Positions 10,576-23,652 of a stretch of DNA of 52,950 nucleotides are shown here, piece after piece (position 1 is the first letter of the stretch; each line of letters begins with the position of its first letter). The notes under the pieces are model-generated. The model made no database searches, was not told where the DNA came from, and saw only the letters and a program-made list of their open reading frames with translations. A program made the translations under genes and the position numbers. The stretch covers positions 1 to 52,950 of the forward strand of contig NW_003156918.1 of NCBI RefSeq assembly GCF_000003605.2, read 5' to 3'. This DNA comes from Saccoglossus kowalevskii. Its lineage: Eukaryota; Hemichordata; Enteropneusta; Harrimaniidae.

Positions 10576-11749
10576 AATGATGCCATGCTTTAACTCATTC
10601 TGTTTAATTAAAATCTATGATAGAATAAAACACATATATTATTATGGATTGAGATGTCGGATACAACAATGTTACTTTTCGCATAGTATTGTTGAATGCT
10701 TGGGATTTAGGCTGATGTAAGCTATCATTTGTTTAATTATGGACCTCCGGAGAGGTCATCAAAAAATGCATCGACCGACGGTATTTCACGTCGTTTCGTG
10801 CAGGGTATTGGTAAAAGTTTTCAACTAGCAATAATCGCGCCTCGGTTGGACCTCATGGGCTACGATATCGCCTCTGCGCAGAGATAAATTGACATCGCGC
10901 TGACCAGACAATCCAGGTCATATTCCACACACATATACTCGGTTTGGATTTGGCGCATTACGTATTGGTTACGTAAAGGCAGCGTGGGGATATTGTTATG
11001 TAAATAGGTGAAAATATTCACACATAAAAAGGCGGCCATTTAGCACGTTACTGTTTGTTGAATTAAAAAATAATTCATGCTGTTCCAACAGTTTATTCCA
11101 CAACCATCCTCAACAAAATAAAGACTACATACGGTTTTTGATTAAACCCGTCTTTCCTTATTGTGGACTTTGTGGAATAACCATTCACGAGTCAATCGAA
11201 ATAGGCAAATTGCACGACAGCTTCATTAGAACCACCACGCCGACTAAACTTGATTATCCGACCACTGTCCCGGCGGTGTTGTTTTAGCGAACTTCCTGCA
11301 AGACATAGACATATACAAGTTCGCGTATATCAGCTGTTACCATTAATTCAACCCGTGGCCCATTCTGATGGTGTAATTTGCGTTTTTATAAGACGTTTTG
11401 CTTTCGTCTAGGTGAATATATATTACACTCTCGATGTGCGCCCTCCAAGAACAACGGTTCGAGTGATATGCATACATCGCCAATAGATGGCGTTTTTGAA
11501 AGTGTTCCTCTAAACGCAAATAGCATCCAATGTTATCTAATTTGAAATAGTATACGACACGCAGAGTTCTTGTACTCAGGCGCAAAATGGTGCAGCTACC
11601 TAAAGAGTATAAGATAACAAGACACGAAGAATAACAAGACTTGAGTCAATCATAATAGACAAATTGCACGACAGTTTGTTTCAAGGACCAACACGCTGTC
11701 ATCACCAACGTCATCACCATCATGTTTCTTTCATAACCTTGTTTTTGTG
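10576..11749 (+). repeat. Monomer 10
   Basis: 1,174 bp, G allele with GTAAGCTATC. Two bases are missing from the TA tract (CACATATACTCGG). Shares GCCCATTCTG with unit 5. Confidence 0.96.
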
Positions 11750-12925
11750 AATGATGCCATGCTTTAACTCATTCTGTTTAATTAAAATCTATGATAGAAT
11801 AAAACACATATATTATTATGGATTGAGATGTCGGATACAACAATGTTACTTTTCGCATAGTATTGTTGAATGCTTGGGATTTAGGCTGATGTAAGCTATC
11901 ATTTGTTTAATTATGGACCTCCGGAGAGGTCATCAAAAATTGCATCGACCGACGGTATTTCACGTCGTTTCGTGCAGGGTATTGGTAAAAGTTTTCAACT
12001 AGCAATAATCGCGCCTCGGTTGGACCTCATGGGCTACGATATCGCCTCTGCGCAGAGATAAATTGACATCGCGCTGACCAGACAATCCAGGTCATATTCC
12101 ACACACATATATACTCGGTTTGGATTTGGCGCATTACGTATTGGTTACGTAAAGGCAGCGTGGGGATATTGTTATTTAAATAGGTGAAAATATTCACACA
12201 TAAAAAGGCGGCCATTTAGCACGTTATTGTTTGTTGAATTAAAAAAATAATTCATGCTGTTCCAACAGTTTATTCCACAACCATCCTCAACAAAATAAAG
12301 ATTACATACGGTTTTTGATTAAACCCGTCTTTCCTTATTGTGGACTTTGTGGAATAACCATTCACGAGTCAATCGAAATAGGCAAATTGCACGACAGCTT
12401 CATTAGAACCACCACGCCGACTAAACTTGATTATCCGGCCACTGTCCCGGCGGTGTTGTTTTAGCGAACTTCCTGCAAGACATAGACATATACAAGTTCG
12501 CGTATATCAGCTGTTACCATTAATTCAACCCGTGGCCCAATCTGATGGTGTAATTTGCGTTTTTATAAGACGTTTTGCTTTCGTCTATGTGAATATATAT
12601 TACACTCTCGATGTGCGCCCTCCAAGAACAACGGTTCGAGTGATATGCATACATCGCCAATAGATGGCGTTTTTGAAAGTGTTCCTCTAAACGCAAATAG
12701 CATCCAATGTTATCTAATTTGAAATAGTATACTACACGCAGAGCTCTGTACTCAGGCGCAAAATGGTGCAGCTACCTAAAGAGTATAAGATAACAAGACA
12801 CGAAGAATAACAAGACTTGAGTCAATCATAATAGACAAATTGCACGACAGTTTGTTTCAAGGACCAACACGCTGTCATCACCAACGTCATCACCAACATG
12901 TTTCTTTCATAACCTTGTTTTTGTG
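11750..12925 (+). repeat. Monomer 11
   Basis: 1,176 bp, G allele. GTTATTTAAATAGG and TTATCCGGCCACTG occur together here and in unit 31. The end has GAGCTCTGTACTC (one base short) and a CACCAACATG variant of the second 12-bp repeat. Confidence 0.96.
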
Positions 12926-13668
12926 AATGATGCCATGCTTTAACTCATTCTGTTTAATTAAAATCTATGATAGAATAAAACACATATATTATTATGGATT
13001 GAGATGTCGGATACAACAATGTTACATTTCGCATAGTATTGTTGAATGCTTGGGATTTATGCTGATGTAATCTATCATTTGTTTAATTATGGACCACCGG
13101 AGAGGTCATCAAAAATTGCATCGACCGACGGTATTTCACGTCGTTTCGTGCAGGGTATTGGTAAAAGTTTTCAACTAGCAATAATCGCGCCTCGGTTGGA
13201 CCTCATGGGCTACGATATCGCCTCTGCGCAGAGATAAATTGACATCGCGCTGACCAGACAATCCAGGTCATATTCCACACACATATATACTCGGTTTGGA
13301 TTTGGCGCATTACGTATTGGTTACGTAAAGGCAGCGTGGGGATATTGTTATGTAAATAGGTGAAAATATTCACACATAAAAAGGCGGCCATTTAGCACGT
13401 TATTGTTTGTTGAATTAAAAAATAATTCATGCTGTTCCAACAGTTTATTCCACAACCATCCTCAACAAAATAAAGATTACATACGGTTTTTGATTAAACC
13501 CGTCTTTCCTTATTGTGGACTTTGTTCGAATAACCATTCACGAGTCAATCTAAATAGGCAAATTACACGACAGCTTCATTAGAACCACCACGCCGACTAA
13601 ACTTGATTATCCGACCACTGTCCCGGCGGTGTTGTTTTAGCGAACTTCCTGCAAGACATAGACATATA

Positions 13669-13876
13669 CTGTAAAAGGATTAATTATTCACTGGGTTTTA
13701 ATTTAGCTTATTTCGCTGACTGGAAAAATGCGCTAAATTAAAACCCAGTGAATATGTAAAATTTAGCATAGAACACATTATCTAAATGATGAAACCGTGA
13801 ATTTAAAACCCACTGAATATGCCTGAAATGGTAAATCAGTGAAATTAAAACCCAGTGAAAATTAGTCATTTTACAG
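13669..13876. mobile_element. 208-bp MITE-like insertion with TA duplication
   Basis: This block interrupts monomer 12 and is absent at the same site in every other unit. The site reads ACATA-TA, insert, TA-CAAG, whereas intact units read ACATATACAAG, so TA (13667-13668 and 13877-13878) is duplicated. The ends are CTGTAAAA and TTTTACAG; the terminal inverted repeats continue imperfectly for about 36 bp. No open frame of useful length is inside. TA duplication with short inverted termini is the hallmark of Tc1/mariner-type MITEs, which are mobilised in trans. The boundaries could also be read as a 3-bp TAC duplication with TGTAAAA ends. The family name is not known to me; similar motifs are, from memory, common in bivalves. 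Confidence 0.85.
13685..13754. repeat. Perfect 23-bp inverted repeat inside the MITE
   Basis: Left arm 13685-13707 and right arm 13732-13754 are exact reverse complements (core CACTGGGTTTTAATTTAGC), separated by 24 bp. The motif TTAAAACCCAGTGAA or a one-base variant recurs in direct orientation near 13803-13817 and 13845-13859. The element therefore holds four copies of one motif, one inverted. Confidence 0.9.
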
Positions 13877-14300
13877 TACAAGTTCGCGTATATCAGCTGT
13901 TACCATTAATTCAACCCGTGGCCCAATCTGATGGTGTAATTTGCGTTTTTATAAGACGTTTTGCTTTCGTCTAGGTGAATATATATTACACTCTCGATGT
14001 GCGCCCTCCAAGAACAACGGTTCGAGTGACATGCATACATCGCCAATAGATGGCGTTTTTGAAAGTGTTCCTCTAAACGCAAATAGCATCCAATGTTATC
14101 TAATTTGAAATAGTACACTACACGCAGAGCTCTTGTACTCAGGCGCAAAATGGTGCAGCTACCTAAAGAGTATAAGATAACAAGACACGAAGAATAACAA
14201 GACTTGAGTCAATCATAATAGACAAATTGCACGACAGTTTGTTTCAAGGACCAACACGCTGTCATCACCAACATGTTTCTTTCATAACCTTGTTTTTGTG

Positions 14301-15438
14301 AATGATGCCATGCTTTAACTCATTCTGTTTAATTAAAATCTATGATAGAATAAAACACATATATTATTATGGATTGAGATGTCGGATACAACAATGTTAC
14401 ATTTCGCATAGTATTGTTGAATGCTTGGGATTTATGCTGATGTAATCTATCATTTGTTTAATTATGGACCACCGGAGAGGTCATCAAAAATTGCATCGAC
14501 CGACGGTATTTCACGTCGTTTCGTGCAGGGCATTGGTAAAAGTTTTCAACTATATCGCCTCTGCGCAGAGATAAATTTGACATCGCGCTGACAGACATCA
14601 GGTCATATTCCACACACATATATACTCGGTTTGGATTTGGCGCATTACGTATTGGGTTACGTAAAGGCAGCGTGGGGATATTGTTATGTAAATAGGTGAA
14701 AATATTCACACATCAAAAGGCGGCCGTTTAGCACGTTATTGTTTGTTGAATTAAAAAAATAATTCATGCTGTTCCAACAGTTTATTCCACAACCATCCTC
14801 AACAAAATAAAGATTACATACGGTTTTTGATTAAACCCGTCTTTCCTTATTGTGGACTTTGTGGAATAACCATTCACGAGTCAATCGAAATAGGCAAATT
14901 GCACGACAGCTTCATTAGAACCACCACGCCGACTAAACTTGATTATCCGACCACTGTCCCGGCGGTGTTGTTTTAGCGAACTTCCTGCAAGACATAGACA
15001 TATACAAGTTCGCGTATATCAGCTGTTACCATTAATTCAACCCGTGGCCCAATCTGATGGTGTAATTTGCGTTTTTATAAGACGTTTTGCTTTCGTCTAG
15101 GTGAATATATATTACACTCTCGATGTGCGCCCTCCAAGAACAACGGTTCGAGTGACATGCATACATCGCCAATAGATGGCGTTTTTGAATGTGTTCCTCT
15201 AAACGCAAATAGCATCCAATGTTATCTAATTTGAAATAGTACACTACACGCAGAGCTCTTGTACTCAGGCGCAAAATGGTGCAGCTACCTAAAGAGTATA
15301 AGATAACAAGACACGAAGAATAACAAGACTTGAGTCAATCATAATAGACAAATTGCACGACAGTTTGTTTCAAGGACCAACACGCTGTCATCACCAACGT
15401 CATCACCATCATGTTTCTTTCATAACCTTGTTTTTTTG
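14301..15438 (+). repeat. Monomer 13, with 38-bp internal deletion
   Basis: 1,138 bp. A 38-bp block between CAACTA and TATCGCC is missing at 14552/14553. Within the next 110 bp there are further small indels (AAATTTGACA, GACAGACATCAGG, ATTGGGTTAC). It shares CATCAAAAGGCGGCCGTT with unit 35a and GTTACATTTCGC with unit 12. Confidence 0.96.
14545..14660. other. 38-bp deletion scar with clustered small indels
   Basis: CAACTA is joined directly to TATCGCC at 14552/14553, dropping 38 bp present in other units. Downstream there is an extra T at AAATTTGACA, one base missing at CTGACAGAC, two missing at ACATCAGG, and an extra G at ATTGGGTTAC. Confidence 0.85.
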
Positions 15439-16613
15439 AATGATGCCATGCTTTAACTCATTCTGTTTAATTAAAATCTATGATAGAATAAAACACATAT
15501 ATTACTATGGATTGAGATGTCGGATACAACAATGTTACTTTTCGCATAGTATTGTTGAATGCTTGGGATTTATGCTGATGTAATCTATCATTTGTTTAAT
15601 TATGGACCTCCGGAGAGGTCATCAAAAATTGCATCGACCGACGGTATTTCACGTCGTTTCGTGCAGGGTATTGGTAAAAGTTTTCAACTAGCAATAATCG
15701 CGCCTCGGTTGGACCTCATGGGCTACGATATCGCCTCTGCGCAGAGATAAATTGACATCGCGCTGACCAGACAATCCAGGTCATATTCCACACACATATA
15801 CTCGGTTTGGATTTGGCGCATTACGTATTGGTTACGTAAAGGCAGCGTGGGGATATTGTTATGTAAATAGGTGAAAATATTCACACATAAAAAGGCGGCC
15901 ATTTAGCACGTTATTGTTTGTTGAATTAAAAAAATAATTCATGCTGTTCCAACAGTTTATTCCACAACCATCCTCAACAAAATGAAGATTACAAACGGTT
16001 TTTGATTAAACCCGTCTTTCCTTATTGTGGACTTTGTGGAATAACCATTCACGAGTCAATCGAAATAGGCAAATTGCACGACAGCTTCATTAGAACCACC
16101 ACGCCGACTAAACTTGATTATCCGACCACTGTCCCAGTGGTGTTGTTTTAGCGAACTTCCTGCAAGACATAGACATATACAAGTTCGCGTATATCAGTTG
16201 TTACCATTAATTCAACCCGTGGCCCAATCTGATGGTGTAATTTGCGTTTTTATAAGACGTTTTGCTTTCGTCTAGGTGAATATATATTACACTCTCGATG
16301 TGCGCCCTCCAAGAACAACGGTTCGAATGATATGCATACATCGCCAATAGATGGCGTTTTTGAAAGTGTTCCTCTAAACGCAAATAGCATCCAATGTTAT
16401 CTAATTTGAAATAGTACACTACACGCAGAGCTCTTGTACTCAGGCGCAAAATGGTGCAGCTACCTAAAGAGTATAAGATAACAAGACACGAAGAATAAGA
16501 AGACTTGAGTCAATCATAATAGACAAATTGCACGACAGTTTGTTTCAAGGACGAACACGCTGTCATCACCAACGTCATCACCATCATGTTTCTTTCATAA
16601 CCTTGTTTTTGTG
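15439..16613 (+). repeat. Monomer 14
   Basis: 1,175 bp, T allele. The second half has GTCCCAGTGGTG, ATCAGTTGTTACC and GGTTCGAATGAT, a linked set that recurs only in unit 19. AAAATGAAGATTACAAACGG is shared with units 32 and 34. Confidence 0.96.
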
Positions 16614-17777
16614 AATGATGCCATGCTTTAACTCATTCTGTTTAATTAAAATCTATGATAGAATAAAACATATATATTATTATGGATTGAGATGTCGGAT
16701 ACAACAATGTTACTTTTCGCATAGTATTGTTGAATGCTTGGGATTTAGGCCGATGTAATCTATCATTTGTTTAATTATGGACCTTCAGAGAGGTCATCAA
16801 AAATTGCATCGACCGACGGTATTTCACGTCGTTTCGTGCAGGGTATTGGTAAAAGTTTTCAACTAGCAATAATCGCGTCTCGGTTGAACCTTATGGGCTA
16901 CGATATCGCCTCTGCGCAGAGATAAATTGATATCGCGCTGACCAGACAATCCAGGTCATATTCCACACACATATATACTCGGTTTGGATTTGCCGCATTA
17001 CGTATTGGTTACGTAAAGGCAGCGTGGGGATATTGTTATGTAAATAGGTGAAAATATTCACACATAAAAAGGCGGCCATTTAGCACGTTATTGTTTGTTG
17101 AATTAAAAAATAATTCATGCTGTTCCAACAGTTTATTCCACAACCATCCTCAACAAAATAAAGATTACATACGGTTTTTGATTAAACCCGTCTTTCCTTA
17201 TTGTGGACTTTGTGGAATAACCATTCACGAGTCAATCTAAATAGGCAAATTACACGACAGCTTCATTAGAACCACCACGCCGACTAAACTTGATTATCCG
17301 ACCACTGTCCCGGCGGTGTTGTTTTAGCGAACCTCCTGCAAGACATAGACATATACAAGTTCGCGTATATCAGCTGTTACCATTAATTCAACCCGTGGCC
17401 CAATCTGATGGTGTAATTTGCGTTTTTATAAGACGTTTTGCTTTCGTCTAGGTGAATATATATTACACTCTCGATGTGCGCCCTCCAAGAACAACGGTTC
17501 GAGTGACATGCATACATCGCCAATAGATGGCGTTTTTGAAAGTGTTCCTCTAAACGCAAATAGCATCCAATGTTATCTAATTTGAAATAGTACACTGCAC
17601 GCAGAGCTCTTGTACTCAGGCGCAAAATGGTGCAGCTACCTAAAGTGTATAAGATAACAAGACACCAAGAATAACAAGACTTGAGTCAATCATAATAGAC
17701 AAATTGCACGGCAGTTTGTTTCAAGGACCAACACGCTGTCATCACCAACATGTTTCTTTCATAACCTTGTTTTTGTG
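16614..17777 (+). repeat. Monomer 15 (mosaic, many private changes)
   Basis: 1,164 bp, G allele. Private GGCCGATG, ACCTTCAGAGAGG, GTCTCGGTTGAACC, TTGATATCGC and TTTGCCGC. It combines the common TTTGTGGAATAACC with the rarer CTAAATAGG and TTACAC, so it is recombinant inside duplicated segment A. One 12-bp repeat copy is lost at the end. Confidence 0.95.
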
Positions 17778-18944
17778 AATGATGCCATGCTTTAACTCAT
17801 TCTGTTTAATTAAAATCTATGATAGAATAAAACACATATATTATTATGGATTGAGATGTCAGATACAACAATGTTACTTTTCGCATAGTATTGTTGAATG
17901 CTTGGGATTTATGCTGATGTAATCTATCATTTGTTTAATTATGGACCACCGGAGAGGTCATCAAAAATTGCATCGACCGACGGTATTTCAAGTCGTTTCG
18001 TGCAGTGTATTGGTAAAAGTTTTCAACTAGCAATAATCGCGCTTCAGTTGGACCTCATGGGCTACGATATCGCCTCTGCGCAGAGATAAATTGACATCGC
18101 GCTGACCAGACAATCCAGGTCATATTCCACACACATATATACTCGGTTTGGATTTGGCGCATTACGTATTGGTTACGTAAAGGCAGCGTGGGGATATTGT
18201 TATGTAAATAGGTGAAAATATTCACACATAAAAAGGCGGCCATTTAGCACGTTATTGTTTGTTGAATTAAAAAATAATTCATGCTGTTCCAACAGTTTAT
18301 TCCACAACCATCCTCAACAAAATAAAGATTACATACGGATTTTGATTAAACCCGTCTTTCCTTATTGTGGACTTTGTTCGAATAACCATTCACGAGTCAA
18401 TCTAAATAGGCAAATTACACGACAGCTTCATTAGAACCACCACGCCGACTAAACTTGATTATCCGACCACTGTCCCGGCGGTGTTGTTTTAGCGAACTTC
18501 CTGCAAGACATAGACATATACAAGTTCGCGTATATCAGCTGTTACCATTAATTCAACCCGTGGCCCAATCTGATGGTGTAATTTGCGTTTTTATAAGACG
18601 TTTTGCTTTCGTCTAGGTGAATATATATATTACACTCTCGATGTGCGCCCTCCAAGAACAACGGTTCGAGTGACATGCATACATCGCCAATAGATGGCGT
18701 TTTTGAAAGTGTTCCTCTAAACGCAAATAGCATCCAATGTTATCTAATTTGAAATAGTACACTACACGCAGAGCTCTTGTACTCAGGCGCAAAATGGTGC
18801 AGCTACCTAAAGAATATAAGATAACAAGACACCAAGAATAACAAGACTTGAGTCAATCATAATAGACAAATTGCACGACAGTTTGTTTCAAGGACCAACA
18901 CCCTGTCATCACCAACATGTTTCTTTCATAACCTTGTTTTTGTG
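17778..18944 (+). repeat. Monomer 16
   Basis: 1,167 bp, T allele. TTGTTCGAATA type. Private TTCAAGTCG, GCAGTGTATTGG, GCTTCAGTTGG. TA tract lengthened by 2 bp (GTGAATATATATATTAC), as in unit 18. CACCAAGAAT is shared with unit 15. One 12-bp repeat copy is missing. Confidence 0.96.
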
Positions 18945-20122
18945 AATGATGCCATGCTTTAACTCATTCTGTTTAATTAAAATCTATGATAGAATAAAAC
19001 ACATATATTATTATGGATTGAGATGTCGGATACAACAATGTTACTTTTCGCATAGTATTGTTGAATGCTTGGGATTTATGCTGATGTAATCTATCATTTG
19101 TTTAATTATGGACCACCGGAGAGGTCATCAAAAATTGCATCGACCGACGGTATTTCACGTCGTTTCGTGCAGGGCATTGGTAAAAGTTTTCAACTAGCAA
19201 TAATCGCGCTTCGGTTGGACCTCATGGGCTACGATATCGCCTCTGCGCAGAGATAAATTGACATCGCGCTGAACAGACAATCCAGGTCATATTCCACACA
19301 CACATATATACTCGGTTTGGATTTGGCGCATTACGTATTGGTTACGTAAAGGCAGCGTGGGGATATTGTTATGTAAATAGGTGAAAATATTCACACATAA
19401 AAAGGCGGCCATTTAGCACGTTATTGTTTGTTGAATTAAAAAATAATTCATGCTGTTCCAACAGTTTATTCCACAACCATCCTCAACAAAATAAAGATTA
19501 CATACGGTTTTTGATTAAACCCGTCTTTCCTTATTGTGGACTTCGTGGAATAACCATTCACGAGTCAATCGAAATAGGCAAATTGCACGACAGCTTCATT
19601 AGAACCACCACGCCGACTAAACTTGATTATCCGATCACTGTCCCGGCGGTGTTGTTTTAGCGAACTTCCTGCAAGACATAGACATATACAAGTTCGCGTA
19701 TATCAGCTGTTACCATTAATTCAACCCGTGGCCCAATCTGATGGTGTAATTTGCGTTTTTATAAGACGTTTTGCTTTCGTCTAGGTGAATATATATTACA
19801 CTCTCGATGTGCGCCCTCCAAGAACAACGTTTCGAGTGACATGCATACATCGCCAATAGATGGCGTTTTTGAAAGTGTTCCTCTAAACGCAAATAGCATC
19901 CAATGTTATCTAATTTGAAATAGTACACTACACGCAGAGCTCTTGTACTCAGGCGCAAAATGGTGCAGCTACCTAAAGAGTATAAGATAACAAGACACGA
20001 AGAATAACAAGACTTGAGTCAATCATAATAGACAAATTGCACGACAGTTTGTTTCAAGGACCAACAAGCTGTCATCACCAACGTCATCACCAACATGTTT
20101 CTTTCATAACCTTGTTTTTGTG
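18945..20122 (+). repeat. Monomer 17
   Basis: 1,178 bp, T allele. CGCTTCGG and GCTGAACAG subfamily, shared with units 18, 29, 30 and 35b. Unlike those it has the common GTGGAATAACC (here GACTTCGTGGAATAACC), so segment A comes from another subfamily. Confidence 0.96.
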
Positions 20123-21301
20123 AATGATGCCATGCTTTAACTCATTCTGTTTAATTAAAATCTATGATAGAATAAAACACATATATTATTATGGATTGAG
20201 ATGTCGGATACAACAATGTTACTTTTCGCATAGTATTGTTGAATGCTTGGGATTTATGCTGATGTAATCTATCATTTGTTTAATTATGGACCACCGGAGA
20301 AGTCATCAAAAATTGCATCGACCGACGGTATTTCACGTCGTTTCGTGCAGGGCATTGGTAAAAGTTTTCAACTAGCAATAATCGCGCTTCGGTTGGACCT
20401 CATGGGCTACGATATCGCCTCTGCGCAGAGATAAATTGACATCGCGCTGAACAGACAATCCAGGTCATATTCCACACACATATATACTCGGTTTGGATTT
20501 GGCGCATTACGTATTGGTTACGTAAAGGCAGCGTGGGGATATTGTTATGTAAATAGGTGAAAATATTCACACATAAAAAGGCGGCCATTTAGCACGTTAT
20601 TGTTTGTTGAATTAAAAAATAATTCATGCTGTTCCAACAGTTTATTCCACAACCATCCTCAATAAAATAAAGATTACTTACGGTTTTTGATTAAACCCGT
20701 CTTTCCTTATTGTGGACTTTGTTCGAATAACCATTCACGAGTCAATCTAAATAGGCAAATTACACGACAGCTTCATTAGAACCACCACGCCGACTAAACT
20801 TGATTATCCGACCACTGTCCCGGCGGTGTTGTTTTAGCGAACTTCCTGCAAGACATAGACATATACAAGTTCGCGTATATCAGCTGTTACCATTAATTCA
20901 ACCCGTGGCCCAATCTGATGGTGTAATTTGCGTTTTTATAAGACGTTTTGCTTTCGTCTAGGTGAATATATATATTACACTCTCGATGTGCGCCCTCCAA
21001 GAACAACGGTTCGAGTGACATGCATACATCGCCAATAGATGGCGTTTTTGAATGTGTTCCTCTAAACGCAAATATCATCCAATGTTATCTAATTTGAAAT
21101 AGTACACTACACGCAGAGCTCTTGTACTCAGGCGCAAAATGGTGCAGCTACCTAAAGAGTATAAGATAACAAGACACGAAGAATAACAAGACTTGAGTCA
21201 ATCATAATAGACAAATTGCACGACAGTTTGTTTCAAGGACCAACACGCTGTCATCACCAACGTCATCACCATCATGTTTCTTTCATAACCTTGTTTTTGT
21301 G
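20123..21301 (+). repeat. Monomer 18
   Basis: 1,179 bp, T allele. CGCTTCGG and GCTGAACAG type with TTGTTCGAATA. Private CGGAGAAGTC and AAATATCATCC. Shares TCAATAAAATAAAG with unit 29. Confidence 0.96.
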
Positions 21302-22478
21302 AATGATGCCATGCTTTAACTCATTCTGTTTAATTAAAATCTATGATAGAATAAAACACATATATTATTATGGATTGAGATGTCGGATACAACAATGTTA
21401 CTTTTCGCATAGTATTGTTGAATGCTTGGGATTTAGGCTGATGTAAGCTATCATTTGTTTAATTATGGACCTCCGGAGAGGTCATCAAAAATTGCATCGA
21501 CCGACGGTATTTCACGTCGTTTCGTGCAGGGTATTGGTAAAAGTTTTCAACTAGCAATAATCGCGCCTCGGTTGGACCTCATGGGCTACGATATCGCCTC
21601 TGCGCAGAGATAAATTGACATCGCGCTGACCAGACAATCCAGGTCATATTCCACACACATATATACTCGGTTTGGATTTGGCGCATTACGTATTGGTTAC
21701 GTAAAGGCAGCGTGGGGATATTGTTATTTAAATAGGTGAAAATATTCACACATAAAAAGGCGGCCATTTAGCACGTTATTGTTTGTTGAATTAAAAAAAT
21801 AATTCATGCTGTTCCAACAGTTTATTCCACAACCATCCTCAACAAAATAAAGATTACATACGGTTTTTGATTAAACCCGTCTTTACTTATTGTGGACTTT
21901 GTGGAATAACCATTCACGAGTCAATCGAAATAGGCAAATTGCACGACAGCTTCATTAGAACCACCACGCCGACTAAACTTGATTATCCGACCACTGTCCC
22001 AGTGGTGTTGTTTTAGCGAACTTCCTGCAAGACATAGACATATACAAGTTCGCGTATATCAGTTGTTACCATTAATTCAACCCGTGGCCCAATCTGATGG
22101 TGTAATTTGCGTTTTTATAAGACGTTTTGCTTTCGTCTAGGTGAATATATATTACACTCTCGATGTGCGCCCTCCAAGAACAACGGTTCGAATGATATGC
22201 ATACATCGCCAATAGATGGCGTTTTTGAAAGTGTTCCTCTAAACGCAAATAGCATCCAATGTTATCTAATTTGAAATAGTACACTACACGCAGAGCTCTT
22301 GTACTCAGGCGCAAAATGGTGCAGCTACCTAATGAGTATAAGATAACAAGACACGAAGAATAACAAGACTTGAGTCAATCATAATAGACAAATTGCACGA
22401 CAATTTGTTTCAAGGACCAACACGTTGTCATCACCAACGTCATCACCATCATGTTTCTTTCATAACCTTGTTTTTGTG
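21302..22478 (+). repeat. Monomer 19 (clear mosaic)
   Basis: 1,177 bp. The first half matches units 11 and 31 (G allele, GTAAGC, GTTATTTAAATAGG). The second half matches unit 14 (GTCCCAGTGGTG, ATCAGTTGTTACC, GGTTCGAATGAT). The switch lies between about 21730 and 22005. Confidence 0.96.
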
Positions 22479-23652
22479 AATGATGCCATGCTTTAACTCA
22501 TTCTGTTTAATTAAAATCTATGATAGAATAAAACACATATATTATTATGGATTGAGATGTCGGATACAACAATGTTACTTTTCGCATAGTATTGTTGAAT
22601 GCTTGGGATTTAGGCTGATGTAAGCTATCATTTGTTTAATTATGGACCTCCGGAGAGGTCATCAAAAATTGCATCGACCGACGGTATTTCACGTCGTTTC
22701 GTGCAGGGTATTGGTAAAAGTTTTCAACTAGCAATAATCGCGCCTCGGTTGGACCTCATGGGCTACGATATCGCCTCTGCGCAGAGATAAATTGACATCG
22801 CGCTGACCAGACAATCCAGGTCATATTCCACACACATATACTCGGTTTGGATTTGGCGCATTACGTATTGGTTACGTAAAGGCAGCGTGGGGATATTGTT
22901 ATGTAAATAGGTGAAAATATTCACACATAAAAAGGCGGCCATTTAGCACGTTACTGTTTGTTGAATTAAAAAATAATTCATGCTGTTCCAACCGTTTATT
23001 CCACAACCATCCTCAACAAAATAAAGACTACATACGGTTTTTGATTAAACCCGTCTTTCCTTATTGTGGACTTTGTGGAATAACCATTCACGAGTTAATC
23101 GAAATAGGCAAATTGCACGACAGCTTCATTAGAACCACCACGCCGACTAAACTTGATTATCCGACCACTGTCCCGGCGGTGTTGTTTTAGCGAACTTCCT
23201 GCAAGACATAGACATATACAAGTTCGCGTATATCAGCTGTTACCATTAATTCAACGCGTGGCCCAATCTGATGGTGTAATTTGCGTTTTTATAAGACGTT
23301 TTGCTTTCGTCTATGTGAATATATATTACACTCTCGATGTGCGCCCTCCAAGAACAACGGTTCGAGTGATATGCATACATCGCCAATAGATGGCGTTTTT
23401 GAAAGTGTTCCTCTAAACGCAAATAGCATCCAATGTTATCTAATTTGAAATAGTACACTACACGCAGAGCTCTTGTACTCAGGCGCAAAATGGTGCAGCT
23501 ACCTAAAGAGTATAAGATAACAAGACACGAAGAATAACAAGACTTGAGTCAATCATAATAGACAAATTGCACGACAGTTTGTTTCAAGGACCAACACGCT
23601 GTCATCACCAACGTCATCACCATCATGTTTCTTTCATAACCTTGTTTTTGTG
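22479..23652 (+). repeat. Monomer 20
   Basis: 1,174 bp, G allele. CACATATACTCGG (TA tract 2 bp short). Private CCAACCGTTTA. The second half has GAGTTAATCG, CAACGCGTGG and CTATGTGAATA. Confidence 0.96.

Larger units (their letters stand above)
12926..14300 (+). repeat. Monomer 12, interrupted by a MITE-like element
   Basis: 1,375 bp: a normal monomer split at offset ~743 by the 208-bp insertion at 13669-13876 plus its TA duplication, and shortened by one 12-bp repeat at the end. T allele, GACCACCGG. It has the TTGTTCGAATA ... CTAAATAGG ... TTACAC set that also marks units 16, 18, 29, 30 and 35b. Confidence 0.96.
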
